Below are positions 52,873 to 62,659 of a DNA stretch of 64,000 bases, one piece after another. Made by a program: the position numbers and the translations under genes. The stretch comes from Hyphomicrobiales bacterium. GTDB lineage: Bacteria > Pseudomonadota > Alphaproteobacteria > Rhizobiales > Aestuariivirgaceae. A model generated the notes under the pieces. That model did not search any database. It was not told the origin of the DNA and was given only the letters and a program-made list of their open reading frames with translations. How positions within the stretch are numbered: position 1 is the first letter of the stretch; each line of letters starts with the position of its first letter. The DNA lies in NCBI GenBank assembly GCA_016710435.1, contig JADJVV010000001.1, forward strand, positions 3,350,030 to 3,414,029, in the 5' to 3' direction.

Positions 52873-53691
52873 CTATTCGTTCTTCTTCATCTTCCGCAGC
52901 TCGTGCACGCGTGTAAGCGACGAGATGATGCCGCGCAATGTGCTCACCTCTTGTGCCGAAACTGCGGTGCGCGCGAAGATATTCCGGATGTTGCGCATCA
53001 TGCCGGGGCGCTTCTCATCCGTCTTGAAGAATCCCGCCGTCCACAGTTCGCGCTCGAGATGATCGTAGAAGCCGTAGAGTTCCTCCTTGGTGGCGGGCCG
53101 CGTGTCCGGCATTTGCAGGCCGGGGCCTTCCAGCGCCGGAAGCTCCGGTGTCGCCTGTCCCAGCGAGGTTGCCTCATGCTTGAACCACTCATAGCCCATC
53201 AGCAGCACGGCCTGCGCAATGTTGAGGGAGGCGTAAGCGGGGTTCACCGGTGCCGTCACAATCACATCCGCCAGCGAAACTTCTTCGTTATTGAGGCCGT
53301 AGCGTTCCCGCCCGAACATCAGCGCAATCTTCTCGCCCCGGGCAACGCGGGCGCGCATGTCCAGCCCCGCCTGCTCCGGCGTCATGACCTCCTTGGTCAT
53401 GCCGCGCGGCCGGGCCGTGGTTGCATAAACATAATGTGTTTCGTGAAGCGCTTCTTCCAGGGTATTGAAAATGGACGATTTCTCGACCGTCTCATGGGCA
53501 CCGGAAGCGGCGGCGACGGCCCTCTCCCGGTCCCAGCCCTCGCGCGGGTCCACAAGCTTCAGGTCGAACAACCCAAAATTCGCCATGGCCCTCGCTGCCA
53601 TGCCGATGTTCTCGCCCAACTGCGGATTGACCAGCACCACCGAAGGCGCCGGGCCGAAGTCGATCTTGCGCGTCGAGTCTGTGCCTGCCAT
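52873..53691 (-). CDS. trmJ: TrmH/SpoU-family tRNA methyltransferase, TrmJ type
   Basis: A 272-residue SPOUT methyltransferase: SVVLVNPQLGENIGMAARAM at the N-terminus, VYATTARPRGMTKEVMTPEQ, and the knot ALMFGRERYGLNNEEVSLAD with NPAYASLNIAQAVLLMGYEW. TrmJ 2-O-methylates position 32 of some tRNAs. The ATG at 53691 agrees with the domain start; a longer frame upstream adds 22 odd residues. Followed by murI. Confidence 0.88.
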   Translation of the reverse strand: MAGTDSTRKIDFGPAPSVVLVNPQLGENIGMAARAMANFGLFDLKLVDPREGWDRERAVAAASGAHETVEKSSIFNTLEEALHETHYVYATTARPRGMTKEVMTPEQAGLDMRARVARGEKIALMFGRERYGLNNEEVSLADVIVTAPVNPAYASLNIAQAVLLMGYEWFKHEATSLGQATPELPALEGPGLQMPDTRPATKEELYGFYDHLERELWTAGFFKTDEKRPGMMRNIRNIFARTAVSAQEVSTLRGIISSLTRVHELRKMKKNE

Positions 53692-53770
53692 GGCGGTGGA
53701 ATAGCGGCAGTTTCCCCCCCGAAAAAGCAAATTCGGGCGAAAGCACGCCCGCCTCACGCTCCTCCACGCC

Positions 53771-54559
53771 TCACACCTTCCCCTTCACCGCGTTCGCCAC
53801 GGCTTGATATGCGATGCTGCCATCCGGGCCAGGGAGAAGGCTTTCCTTCAGCCGCTTCTGCAATTCCTGCCTTTGCGCGTCGGAGAGATTGCGCAACCGC
53901 TCGGCTTGCGGGCCGACGGGCTGGTTGTTGGACTCCCAGAAGTCGTCAAAATCGGTGAAACGCACGGTGATGGTGAGCGGCGTTGTCTCGACCTCGTGAA
54001 AACCAGCGTCTCTCCACAAATGCTCAAGTGCCTGCTGCCGGGAGATTTCGGCACTTTGCGGATGCGGCACGTCCAGGCCCATGCCCTTCAGCGTCTTGTA
54101 GAATGGAGAGGTGGGCACCCCGCCTCCCGGCAAATCCCACATGTAGGTGGCGGCGATCCCACCCGGCTTCACCACGCGTTTCAATTCCTTCGCCCCCTTC
54201 AGCGGATCGGCAAGGAAGGCAATGACCAGCGCCATCACGCCCGCATCAAACAGGGCGTCCTTGAACGGAAGCTGTTGGGCATCACCGATGTCGAATTGCG
54301 CCAGCGCGGCGCAGGCCCGGGTCTTGGCATAGGCGATCTGCCCCGGCGACGGATCAACGCCCGTCACCGCGGACGGCACCGCGCGCGCCACGATCTCCTC
54401 CGTGAAAGCGCCGTTGCCACAGCCAACATCGAGCCACGACTGGCCGGGCGGCACGGCGATCCATGAGAGGAAATCCGCGCCCACTTTGCGGCTCCAACGG
54501 CCCATCAGCCGTTCGTAGGCCGCACCATCATTGAATTGCATCGCAGGAGTCTGTGTCAT
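53771..54559 (-). CDS. Class I SAM-dependent methyltransferase
   Basis: A 262-residue methyltransferase: SAM motif I QSWLDVGCGNGAFTEEIVAR, motif II region TGVDPSPGQIAYAK, FDIGDAQQLPFKDALFDAGV and the post-motif LKRVVKPGGIAATYMWDLPG. It resembles UbiE/Menaquinone-type and small-molecule methyltransferases; the substrate cannot be told. ATG at 54559 has an AGGGCGG region upstream. No operon partner is clear. Confidence 0.85.
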   Translation of the reverse strand: MTQTPAMQFNDGAAYERLMGRWSRKVGADFLSWIAVPPGQSWLDVGCGNGAFTEEIVARAVPSAVTGVDPSPGQIAYAKTRACAALAQFDIGDAQQLPFKDALFDAGVMALVIAFLADPLKGAKELKRVVKPGGIAATYMWDLPGGGVPTSPFYKTLKGMGLDVPHPQSAEISRQQALEHLWRDAGFHEVETTPLTITVRFTDFDDFWESNNQPVGPQAERLRNLSDAQRQELQKRLKESLLPGPDGSIAYQAVANAVKGKV

Positions 54560-54661
54560 CGGCCCGCCCTCTTTTGGGATGAATGCTTGAAACAGTGTCC
54601 GCCGGCCGCCCATACCCTGCGCCGGATTAGCCGCCGATGCCAGTGAAGAACGCCGGCGAGC

Positions 54662-55720
54662 CTACTGCTTCACGAGTTCCACGCGGCGGTTCTTGGCGCG
54701 TCCCTCTTCCTCGTCATTGGAGGCGAGCGGCGCCAACGGCCCCACGGCCTTGGGCGTCATGCGCTTGGCATCCACCCCCGCTTTCGCCAGCGCCTTGGTG
54801 AGCGCAATGGCGCGCGCCCCGGAGAGCTTGAGATTGTAGTCGAGACCACCCTGGTTGTCGGTGTGGCCCGTGACGTAGACCTTTACATCCGGATTGCCGT
54901 CGAGATAGGCGACCATCTGGTCGATCTGCTCTTGGCTCTCGGCTTTGATGACCGCCTTGTCGAAATCGAAGAAGATGCCATAGAGCACCACGCGGCCGGC
55001 GTTGGCGAGGTCCGCACCGATTTCATCGGCCGACAGTGTCACGATCTTCTGCTCGCGCGCTTTCGGCTCGACGATCTGCAACAGCACGCCCACGCGGTCC
55101 TGCAGGGCCTGCGACATGTCACCGAAACTGCCCCCCTGGTTCTGCGCCGCCAGGACGGAGACATAGGTTTCGTTGCCCGCCTCGCCCGATTTCAGCAGCG
55201 CATAGCGCGGGTCGATCACGGAATCGAACATCGCCTGCGAGGCCATCCCGCGCAGCGTATCAGCCTCTTCCGAGACCACGAGCGAAGCCTTGTTGTTCCA
55301 GTTGTAACTGAGCAGCTTGAAGCTCGGCCCGCAGGCCTCCTTGGCGCATTCATAGGCGATCGTGAAGCCCTTCGCCTTGAGGTCCTCCACATAGTTGGCG
55401 AAGACCTCCAGCGACGAGCGGCCCTGGGGCGCCACATAAAGGGTGCGCGTCACGCGGCCCTGCACGGTCATCGTTGATGTGAACTTCTTGTCATCGGCAT
55501 ATTCTTCGCCCTGCGCCGGACCGTTCGGCAGGGTCAGTTCGTCGAAGGCCTTTTTCGTCTGTCCGACGATGAAGGCACCCTCATAGCGCCCCACCAGCGC
55601 ACTGTCGGCGGATTTGGCCGCATCCTTTGCCAGCGTCGCATCGAATTCCGCATTGTCGGCCCACGCCGGAATGGCAAACGAAAGGGCCACCAGCGCACTT
55701 GCCAAGGTCAGTCGCAACAT
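54662..55720 (-). CDS. OmpA-family protein with DUF4892 domain
   Basis: A 352-residue exported protein: signal peptide (LRLTLASALVALSFAIPAWA), a DUF4892 domain (YVAPQGRSSLEVFANYVEDL, then KAKGFTIAYECAKEACG), and a C-terminal OmpA peptidoglycan-binding domain with VVLYGIFFDFDKAVIKAES and VYVTGHTDNQGGLDYNLKLS. It is likely an outer-membrane or periplasmic protein holding to the wall. A strong terminator is between it and the peroxidase gene upstream. Confidence 0.88.
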   Translation of the reverse strand: MLRLTLASALVALSFAIPAWADNAEFDATLAKDAAKSADSALVGRYEGAFIVGQTKKAFDELTLPNGPAQGEEYADDKKFTSTMTVQGRVTRTLYVAPQGRSSLEVFANYVEDLKAKGFTIAYECAKEACGPSFKLLSYNWNNKASLVVSEEADTLRGMASQAMFDSVIDPRYALLKSGEAGNETYVSVLAAQNQGGSFGDMSQALQDRVGVLLQIVEPKAREQKIVTLSADEIGADLANAGRVVLYGIFFDFDKAVIKAESQEQIDQMVAYLDGNPDVKVYVTGHTDNQGGLDYNLKLSGARAIALTKALAKAGVDAKRMTPKAVGPLAPLASNDEEEGRAKNRRVELVKQ

Positions 55721-55808
55721 CAGGATAATCTCCGCCGAAGAATCTGCCCCCGCACATACGTATCACAACATGAACGCCGCATGAAACGGCCTGCCTGCAC
55801 AACGAAAA

Positions 55809-55837
55809 ACGCCACCCCGCATCTTGCGGGGTGGCGT
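55809..55837 (-). terminator. Strong terminator after the cytochrome c peroxidase gene
   Basis: 13-base perfect stem ACGCCACCCCGCA / TGCGGGGTGGCGT with a 3-base loop; on the minus strand it runs into TTTTT. Confidence 0.9.
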
Positions 55838-55861
55838 CCGTACTGAAAGCCAGTGGTGGAA

Positions 55862-56908
55862 CTACTTCACTTCACCGGTGGGCCGCGGCGTGTCGGCCGT
55901 TTCTGCCGGCAGCACTGGCAGCGTGACGTCCGGCAGCTTGCCGGTAAGCGCGCCGAGGAAGGCCACGATCTTGGTTTCTTCGTCGTCGCTCAGTTCAGCA
56001 CCAAGCTGCGAGGAACCCATGATGCCCACGGCCTGCTTCAGATCCCACACCTTGCCGGAGTGGAAGTAAGGCGCGGTGAGCGCAATGTTGCGCAGCGGTG
56101 CGGCGCGGAAGACGTAGGAGTCGTCCGCCGTCTTGGTCACCTGGAAACGGCCCTTGTCCTTGGCCGGCAGCACATCACCACCGGGCTTCTCGACGACACC
56201 GAACGGATAGTAGCCATGGCCACCCACGTTCACGCCGTTGTGGCAAGACGAGCACCCCTTGTCGATGAACAAGGCCATGCCGGCCTTCTGCTCGTCCGAG
56301 AGTGCGGCGTCGTCGCCGTTCAGATAGGCGTCGAACGGCGCGGGTGTGATCAGCGTCGCTTCGAACGCCTCGATTGCCTTGGCGAAATTGTCGAAGCTCA
56401 CAGGGTCCGCTTCGCCGGGGAAAGCGGCCTTGAAGCCTTCGCCATAGGCGGGCATGGACTTGAGTGTCGCGACCACCTGGTCGGCGGTGTTGGCCATTTC
56501 AACACCGGCCTGCACCGGACCCTTGGCCTGGGCCTTCAGGTCTTCGGCGCGGCCATCCCAGAACTGTGCTTCATTGAGCACGGCGTTGAGCGCCGTCGGC
56601 GCGTTGCGCGGGCCCTTCTGCCAGCCGTGGCCGATGGACGTTTCGAGGTTGTCGTCGCCACCTGTTGCGAGGTTGTGACAGGAGTTGCACGAGAACACGC
56701 CCGATTTCGACATGCGGGTATCAAAGAACAGAGCCTTGCCGAGCGCGATCTTTTCCGGCGTGATCGGGTTGTCCTTCACGCTGGGGATGGTGGAGGGAAG
56801 CGGCTTGAAGGCTTCCGTGGCCTTGGCCCGGAGATCGTCGGCCGCCAGCGCAGCCGAAGAGATGGCCACCCCCGCGATGAGGGCGATTGCGAATGTCTTG
56901 AGTTTCAT
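55862..56908 (-). CDS. ccpA: Di-haem cytochrome c peroxidase (CcpA/MauG family)
   Basis: A 348-residue periplasmic di-haem peroxidase that removes hydrogen peroxide with electrons from cytochrome c. Signal peptide (LKTFAIALIAGVAISSAALA), two haem motifs CNSCH (about residue 77) and CSSCH (about residue 220), and NIALTAPYFHSGKVWDLKQA typical of the active haem domain. Upstream, one FNR-type and one Irr/ICE-type motif stand close together. It ends at a strong terminator. Confidence 0.92.
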   Translation of the reverse strand: MKLKTFAIALIAGVAISSAALAADDLRAKATEAFKPLPSTIPSVKDNPITPEKIALGKALFFDTRMSKSGVFSCNSCHNLATGGDDNLETSIGHGWQKGPRNAPTALNAVLNEAQFWDGRAEDLKAQAKGPVQAGVEMANTADQVVATLKSMPAYGEGFKAAFPGEADPVSFDNFAKAIEAFEATLITPAPFDAYLNGDDAALSDEQKAGMALFIDKGCSSCHNGVNVGGHGYYPFGVVEKPGGDVLPAKDKGRFQVTKTADDSYVFRAAPLRNIALTAPYFHSGKVWDLKQAVGIMGSSQLGAELSDDEETKIVAFLGALTGKLPDVTLPVLPAETADTPRPTGEVK

Positions 56909-57001
56909 GGTTGTACCATTCCGAAAGTGGAGCGGCGTTCCTGAGCTTGCCCCGCTCCGCAGCAGGATCAGGTGAGTCGGACTGGCAATTCGGCATCCCT
57001 G

Positions 57002-57018
57002 ATTAGAATTAGTCTAAG
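57002..57018 (-). promoter_or_regulatory. Irr/ICE-like inverted repeat upstream of ccpA
   Basis: ATTAGAATTAGTCTAAG: TTAGA and TCTAA arms about a 5-base centre, close to the iron-control element TTTAGAA-N3-TTCTAAA bound by Irr. It lies about 95 bases before the ccpA start and overlaps the expected -10 of the FNR-type promoter. Confidence 0.45.
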
Positions 57019-57037
57019 AAGAGAAAAGGATAAGCCT

Positions 57038-57051
57038 TTGATCTAAATCAA
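57038..57051 (-). promoter_or_regulatory. Perfect FNR/FixK box upstream of ccpA
   Basis: TTGAT-CTAA-ATCAA, an exact anaerobox. Its centre is about 136 bases before the ccpA start; a class II promoter here would start transcription near 57003. Confidence 0.7.
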
Positions 57052-57106
57052 TCCGGGATCGCGATCCGGGGATTTTGCGCTGCACGCACTGTCGCACGAC
57101 AAAGTG

Positions 57107-58363
57107 TCAGGCCGTGGCGGTCTCGCGTGCCGAGGGACGCGCTTCCAGCTTCCGCGCTTCGCGCAGGCCCGGGAACATGCGGCTCCACAGGACTGCGACC
57201 GCCATGGTGCCGACGCCGCCCATTACCACCGCCGTCTTGGCGGACAAAAGTGCCGCAACGCTGCCGGCCCGGAACTCGCCCAGTTCATTCGAGGCCCCGA
57301 TGAACACGCGGTTCACGGCGTTCACGCGGCCGCGCACGTCGTCCGGAGTCCACAGCTGCATCAGCGTTTCGCGCACATAAACCGAAACCATGTCGAAGGC
57401 GCCCATCATCATGAGGGCGAAGATCGACAACGGCAGCCACACCGACACGCCGAAGACAACAGTGAACACCCCGAACGCCGCCACGCACGCAAACAGGATG
57501 CGCCCTGCGTGGTCCTTGATGCCGTACTTGGCGAGCCACAGCGCCATGGCAACAGCGCCGACCCCAGGCGCCGAGCGCAGCAGGCCAAGACCCAACTCAT
57601 TCACCTGCAGGATGTCGCGCGCATAGACCGGCATCAGCGCCGTCGCACCGCCGAGCAGCACCGCGAACAGATCAAGCGAAATCGCCCCCAGCACCACGGG
57701 CTCGGACTTGATGAAGCGGAAGCCTGCCAGCAACGTGTGGATCGTGGTTTCCTCCACCCGGTTGACCTGCGTCGTCCGCCCCATGGCGATGACAAGCGCC
57801 ACAGCCAGCGCTGACAGGCACGCCGCCGTGCCATAGGCCGCCTCGCCGGCGATGCCATAAAGCAGGCCACCCGCCACAGGCCCGGTGATGTTCGCCAATT
57901 GCCAGCTCATCGAGTTGAGCGAGATGCCATGCGGAATGGCCTCGCGCGACAGGAGGTTGGGTGAGAGCGCATCCGCTGCGGGCGCAAGGAAGGCGCGCGC
58001 CAGCCCCAGCACCGCAAGGATCACGAACATGGGCCAAACCGCACCGGGATGCGCCAGCGTGAAGAACAGGAATGCCAGGCCGCACAGCATTTCCAGCGAA
58101 AGGCAAAGCCCCATGATCATGCGCCTGTTGAAGCGGTCCGCCACCAGCCCCGTCACCAGCACCAGCACCAGTGCCGGCATGAACTGCGACAAGCCAATGA
58201 GCCCCAGCATCCAGGGGTCGCGGGTGATGTCGTAGACCTGCCAGCCAATGGCGACGGTCATGATCTGCGCCGCAAAGGAATGGCACAGCAGCGCCACGAT
58301 ATACTTGACGTAAGCAGGGTAACGCAGGGCGTTGGTGGAGGGCGGCGTGGCCGTGTCGGTCAT
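57107..58363 (-). CDS. MFS exporter (EntS/MFS_3-type)
   Basis: A 418-residue major-facilitator protein with about twelve helices: AAQIMTVAIGWQVYDITRDP, LVTGLVADRFNRRMIMGLCL (the loop 2-3 motif), FVILAVLGLARAFLAPAADA and ANITGPVAGGLLYGIAGEAA. It matches the group of drug or siderophore exporters such as EntS. Substrate unknown. It is transcribed toward ccpA, whose regulatory sites lie between the two genes. Confidence 0.82.
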   Translation of the reverse strand: MTDTATPPSTNALRYPAYVKYIVALLCHSFAAQIMTVAIGWQVYDITRDPWMLGLIGLSQFMPALVLVLVTGLVADRFNRRMIMGLCLSLEMLCGLAFLFFTLAHPGAVWPMFVILAVLGLARAFLAPAADALSPNLLSREAIPHGISLNSMSWQLANITGPVAGGLLYGIAGEAAYGTAACLSALAVALVIAMGRTTQVNRVEETTIHTLLAGFRFIKSEPVVLGAISLDLFAVLLGGATALMPVYARDILQVNELGLGLLRSAPGVGAVAMALWLAKYGIKDHAGRILFACVAAFGVFTVVFGVSVWLPLSIFALMMMGAFDMVSVYVRETLMQLWTPDDVRGRVNAVNRVFIGASNELGEFRAGSVAALLSAKTAVVMGGVGTMAVAVLWSRMFPGLREARKLEARPSARETATA

Positions 58364-58572
58364 TGCCGAGGTGGTGCCATGGGGGCCCCCGGCGTGTCAA
58401 AGAGTTGTGCGGCTTTCGAACACGCGGCATCCATCAGGCCAGGCCGGGAACATTACCCATGCGACCAGACGTAGCACTTGAACCCGGTTGCAACTTGACT
58501 CAAACAAAGGTCGGTTCGTGGCGCTGTTGATACAGTCAGAACTGCGAGGGGGCTCGTGACTTGAGGATGATG

Positions 58573-59256
58573 ATGAAGACGTTGAACCTTGCCCTCGGCC
58601 TTGCAGCCGGACTTGCTGTTGCCGCCAGTGCCTGCGCAAGTGCCGCAGATGTGACACCTCTCACCTATGATTGGACAGGCTTCTATCTCGGAGCCCAGGC
58701 CGGATATGGCTGGGGTGACAACACCTTCACCTATGTCGGCGGTGTGGGACCGCCACAGGAAAATGTCGACGTCAGCGGCCTTGTCGGCGGAGCCACGCTC
58801 GGTGCCAACAGGCAGTTCGGCAACATCGTGCTCGGTCTTGAAGGCGACATCTCCTATTCCGGCATTTCCGGCGAAACCCTGAGCGCCACACGGCCCTGCA
58901 TCGCCGAAGGCTGTACCGAGGACGTGGACTGGTTCGGCACGGGCCGCGTCCGGCTGGGCTATGCGATGGACCAGATCCTGCCGTTCGTCAGCGGCGGTCT
59001 TGCCATCGGCAACATCAGCGGCAGTGCCGACATTGGTGCCTGTGATCCGCGCGGCACGGAATGCAAGTTTGATGACGTCAAGCTGGGCTGGACGCTGGGA
59101 GCCGGCCTTGAAACCGCACTCGGCGAGAACTGGACAGCCAAGGCTGAATACCTTTACGTCAATCTCGGCCGGTCCGACTTCACCAATCCGGTGGACGTGA
59201 AATCCGGCGATGTCGATTTCAGCCTCGTGCGCCTGGGCGTGAACCGCCGATTCTGA
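58573..59256 (+). CDS. Outer-membrane beta-barrel protein (Omp25/31-type)
   Basis: A 227-residue 8-strand barrel: signal peptide (TLNLALGLAAGLAVAASACA), first strand YDWTGFYLGAQAGYGWGDN, FGNIVLGLEGDISYSGISG and the closing ENWTAKAEYLYVNLGRSDF then SLVRLGVNRRF, ending in the terminal Phe needed for outer-membrane insertion. Three in-frame ATGs follow one another; the third (58573) has GAGG at six bases. Rhizobial Omp25/31 proteins are its nearest type. Confidence 0.88.
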   Translation: MKTLNLALGLAAGLAVAASACASAADVTPLTYDWTGFYLGAQAGYGWGDNTFTYVGGVGPPQENVDVSGLVGGATLGANRQFGNIVLGLEGDISYSGISGETLSATRPCIAEGCTEDVDWFGTGRVRLGYAMDQILPFVSGGLAIGNISGSADIGACDPRGTECKFDDVKLGWTLGAGLETALGENWTAKAEYLYVNLGRSDFTNPVDVKSGDVDFSLVRLGVNRRF

Positions 59257-59405
59257 CGGCCATTGAAACCCTGCCCCGGCTTCGGCTGCGGGGACGGTAT
59301 CTCAAGCGGGTTTGATCCTGAATTTATCCCTCCGTCGCATTTGCGGGATGGCCTTGCCGCTGCTATAGGCGCTGCAGATTTTCCGCACTGCACAACGAGG
59401 TCAAA

Positions 59406-60617
59406 ATGGACAAGATCAAAGTCGCCAACCCGGTCGTCGAACTCGATGGCGACGAGATGACCCGCATCATCTGGGACCAGATCAAGAAGGAACTCATCCT
59501 TCCCTACCTCGACGTCGACCTCCACTATTATGACCTCTCGGTCGAAAACCGCGACAAGACCGAGGACAAGGTGACGGTCGACTCCGCCAACGCCATCAAG
59601 AAATATGGCGTGGGCGTGAAGTGCGCCACCATCACGCCGGACGAAGCGCGCGTGAAGGAATTCAACCTGAAGCAGATGTGGAAGTCGCCCAACGGCACCA
59701 TCCGCAACATCCTGGGTGGCGTCATCTTCCGCGAACCCATCATCTGCAAGAACGTGCCGCGCCTCGTGCCCGGCTGGACTCAGCCCATCATCATCGGCCG
59801 CCATGCCTTCGGCGACCAGTACCGCGCCACCGATTTCGTCTATCCGGGCAAGGGCACGCTCACCATCACCTTCAAGGGCGATGATGGCACGGTGATCGAG
59901 AAGGAAGTGTTCAAGGCCCCCGGCGGCGGCGTCGCCATGGCCATGTACAACCTCGATGACTCCATCAAGGAGTTCGCCCGCGCCTCGCTCACCTACGGCA
60001 AGCAGCGCAAGCTGCCGGTCTATTTCTCCTCCAAGAACACAATCCTCAAGGCCTATGACGGCCGCTTCAAGGACATCTTCCAGGCCATCTACGAAGCCGA
60101 ATACAAGGCCGACTACGAGAAGCTGGGCATCACCTACGAGCATCGCCTGATCGACGACATGGTGGCCTCCGCCATGAAGTGGACCGGCGGCTACATCTGG
60201 GCCTGCAAGAATTACGACGGCGACGTGCAATCCGACCTCGTGGCGCAGGGCTACGGCTCGCTCGGCCTCATGACCTCCGTGCTCATCACGCCCGATGGCA
60301 AGACGGTGGAATCGGAAGCCGCCCACGGCACGGTGACGCGCCACTACCGCCTGCACCAGCAGGGCAAGGCCACCTCGACGAACTCCACCGCGTCCATCTT
60401 CGCCTGGACGGGCGGCCTGAAGCACCGCGCCAAGCTCGATGACAATGCCAAGCTCCTCCGCTTCGCCGAGACGCTGGAGAAGGTAACGGTTGCAACCATC
60501 GAGGAAGGCAAGATGACGAAGGACCTTGCGGTCCTTGTCGGCCCGGAACAGCAGTGGCTCACCACGGAAGGCTTCATTCAGGCCGTGGACAAGAACCTCG
60601 AGAAGGCGATCGGCTGA
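59406..60617 (+). CDS. icd: NADP-dependent isocitrate dehydrogenase
   Basis: Oxidative decarboxylation of isocitrate to 2-oxoglutarate in the citric-acid cycle. A 403-residue enzyme of the dimeric eukaryote-like type: NPVVELDGDEMTRIIWDQIK, SPNGTIRNILGGVIFREPII with the substrate arginine region, DDMVASAMKWTGGYIWACKN with DGDVQSDLVAQGYGSLGLM, and EAAHGTVTRHYRLHQQGKAT at the NADP site. Single-gene unit with a stem-loop after the stop. Confidence 0.97.
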   Translation: MDKIKVANPVVELDGDEMTRIIWDQIKKELILPYLDVDLHYYDLSVENRDKTEDKVTVDSANAIKKYGVGVKCATITPDEARVKEFNLKQMWKSPNGTIRNILGGVIFREPIICKNVPRLVPGWTQPIIIGRHAFGDQYRATDFVYPGKGTLTITFKGDDGTVIEKEVFKAPGGGVAMAMYNLDDSIKEFARASLTYGKQRKLPVYFSSKNTILKAYDGRFKDIFQAIYEAEYKADYEKLGITYEHRLIDDMVASAMKWTGGYIWACKNYDGDVQSDLVAQGYGSLGLMTSVLITPDGKTVESEAAHGTVTRHYRLHQQGKATSTNSTASIFAWTGGLKHRAKLDDNAKLLRFAETLEKVTVATIEEGKMTKDLAVLVGPEQQWLTTEGFIQAVDKNLEKAIG

Positions 60618-60643
60618 TCCCGTTGCCAAGGTGAAACACCCTG

Positions 60644-60666
60644 ATGGCCGGGCCGCGCCCGGCCAT
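60644..60666 (+). terminator. Stem-loop after icd
   Basis: ATGGCCGGGC-CGC-GCCCGGCCAT, a perfect 10-base stem, 27 bases beyond the icd stop. T-run is short, so Rho help or processing is possible. Confidence 0.55.
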
Positions 60667-60754
60667 TCGCGTTTCAGGACGGTCATGGAAATGCGGCGCG
60701 CCATGGAGTAACGTCCCCGGCACCCGGGTGCGTTCAACCTCCATGGAGGACGTC

Positions 60755-61051
60755 ATGACCGCCTACAACATCGTTCGTTTCAAGGTGAAGCCGGCCCGCG
60801 AAAAGGACTTCGTGGAATTCCATCGCACAGCGCAGGCTATTGCGGGACTGCGCGAAGGTGCACTGGTGAAGACGGGGGACCGCGCCTATTGCCTCGTGGC
60901 CAAGTGGGACTCGTTCGACAGCATTGTCTCCGCCCGGCCGCAGATGATCGGCATGCTCGACAAGATTCGCGACATGCTGGAAGACCAGGGCAACGGCCTC
61001 GGCCTCACCGATCCTGTGTCAGGCGATGTCGTGGTGGAATTGAAGCACTAG
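60755..61051 (+). CDS. Small ABM-like (dimeric alpha-beta barrel) protein
   Basis: A 98-residue protein that looks like a dimeric alpha-beta barrel of the antibiotic-biosynthesis-monooxygenase type: NIVRFKVKPAREKDFVEFHR, REGALVKTGDRAYCLVAKWD and SARPQMIGMLDKIRDMLED. GGAGGACGTC precedes the ATG. The role is unknown; such proteins act as small oxygenases or binders. Convergent with the histidine-kinase remnant. Confidence 0.65.
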   Translation: MTAYNIVRFKVKPAREKDFVEFHRTAQAIAGLREGALVKTGDRAYCLVAKWDSFDSIVSARPQMIGMLDKIRDMLEDQGNGLGLTDPVSGDVVVELKH

Positions 61052-61090
61052 CGGCGAAACTCCGTTCAGAATTTCTCCGCCTTGCGTGCC

Positions 61091-62623
61091 TTACGCCGCG
61101 TCCGTGGCCTCGGGCTGAGGCACCGTGAGCGGCAGCCACATGGAGAACAGCGCGCCCTCGCCCGGCGTCGATGAAACCTCCAGGCGTCCGCCATGCTGGA
61201 TGGTGATCTGCTCGATCGCCGGAACGCCAAGCCCCGTGCCGAAGCTCTTGGTGGTGAACAGCGGTTCGCGAATGCGTTCAAGAACCTCCGGCGTGATGCC
61301 CGGGCCGTTGTCGCTCACCGCAATCACGGCGCCGCCTTCACGGAGTGATGTTGTCACGATAATCGCGGGATCAGGCCGCGCGAATTTCGCCGGATCATCG
61401 CCCTGCCCCACAAGCGCCTCGCAGGCATTCGCCATGAGGTTGACGACAGCGCGCTGCAGGCGCGCGGGATCGAACGGCACGCTGCGCCCCTCCAGCCCCA
61501 GGTTGCACGTGATGGTGACGGCCGCCGGCAACTTCTTTGCCTCCTCGTCCAGCACCTGTGCAAGCCACTGGTCGAGGTCGCCGGACTGGCAATTGAGCTG
61601 CTTGGTGCGGGAGAAATCCAGAAGCTGCGTGATGATATTGTCGCAGCGGATGATGCCCTTGTTGATGCGCTCGATCTGCGGCTCCACGTCCGTGCCCTTG
61701 CCCTTGAGCTTGCGCTCCATGAGGAAGGCGGATGTGCGCACCGCGCCCAGCGGATTGCGCAGTTCGTGCGCCACGGTCGCGGTCAGCTGCCCCAACTGCT
61801 CCATGCGGCCCCTTCTTCACCAACTCGTCTTGCGCTTCTTTCAGCCGCTTCATGTTGCTGGCCAGTTCACGGTTGAGGCGCAAGACCTCGTCGTTGATGC
61901 GGCGCAATTCCGTCATCTCGCTCACGTCGACAATGCTGATGATGGCAGAGCGCTGCGTGCCGCCGATCCACAACCATCCCGAACTGATGACGATCACGCT
62001 GCGGCGCGGCACGCCCAGCGCCGAGATCTCCATTTCAAATTTGCAGGAAGCACCGGGAAACTCCGGATGCTCCGCCTTGATGCGCTCGATCAGTTCGGAT
62101 TTTGACTCCGCCGCACCATCCCCGCCGCAATAGGCATTGAGCAGCGGATTGGCGAAGGCAACCGTGCCATCCTCATCAAGCTGCAGCACGCCTACGGGTA
62201 CCGTCTCCGTCAGTGCCTTATATTGGTCCTCGCGTGTCTTGATCTCCCCAGATCCGTGTTCGTGCCGATGAGATAGGTCTTTCCATCCGGCCCTGCCAGC
62301 CGGGCCTTGCGCGTCAGCAGCGGTTGCCTTCCGCCATTCTCGCCCGGTACCGTTTCCTCCGAGATGTTCACCTGCCCGCTGTCGATCACGCTGCGGTCGT
62401 GTTCCTCGAAACCCTTCACTGTCTCCGCAGGCCAGAACTCCCTGTCCGATTTTCCCAGCAGTTCAGCTTCGCTGCGCTCGATGAGCTTGCAGTGCAGCGC
62501 GTTGGAATAGACGAAGTTCAGGTCTTCATCCTTGACGAAGATCGACGTCGGAAGATTGTCGAGGATGCTGAGCAGCACCTGCGGGTCTTCAAGCCGCTTG
62601 GGCGGCGTATTGTCGTTGACCAT
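61091..62623 (-). pseudogene. PAS-PAS histidine kinase broken by two frameshifts
   Basis: Read across three frames it is a soluble hybrid-less kinase of about 510 residues: PAS (LLSILDNLPTSIFVKDEDLN), a second PAS (VLQLDEDGTVAFANPLLNAY), HisKA with TATVAHELRNPLGAVRTSAF (phospho-His) and HATPase_c (VSDNGPGITPEVLERI, then TTKSFGTGLGVPAIEQI). Frameshifts occur near 62247 (one G missing in a C/G run) and near 61808 (one base too many, beside GGGG). No other stop interrupts it, so the damage is recent or a sequencing error. It is the last gene of the two-component run. Confidence 0.75.
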
Positions 62624-62659
62624 GGTTTTCTCCCAGGTTCAGGCTTCCGCCGCGTCCGG

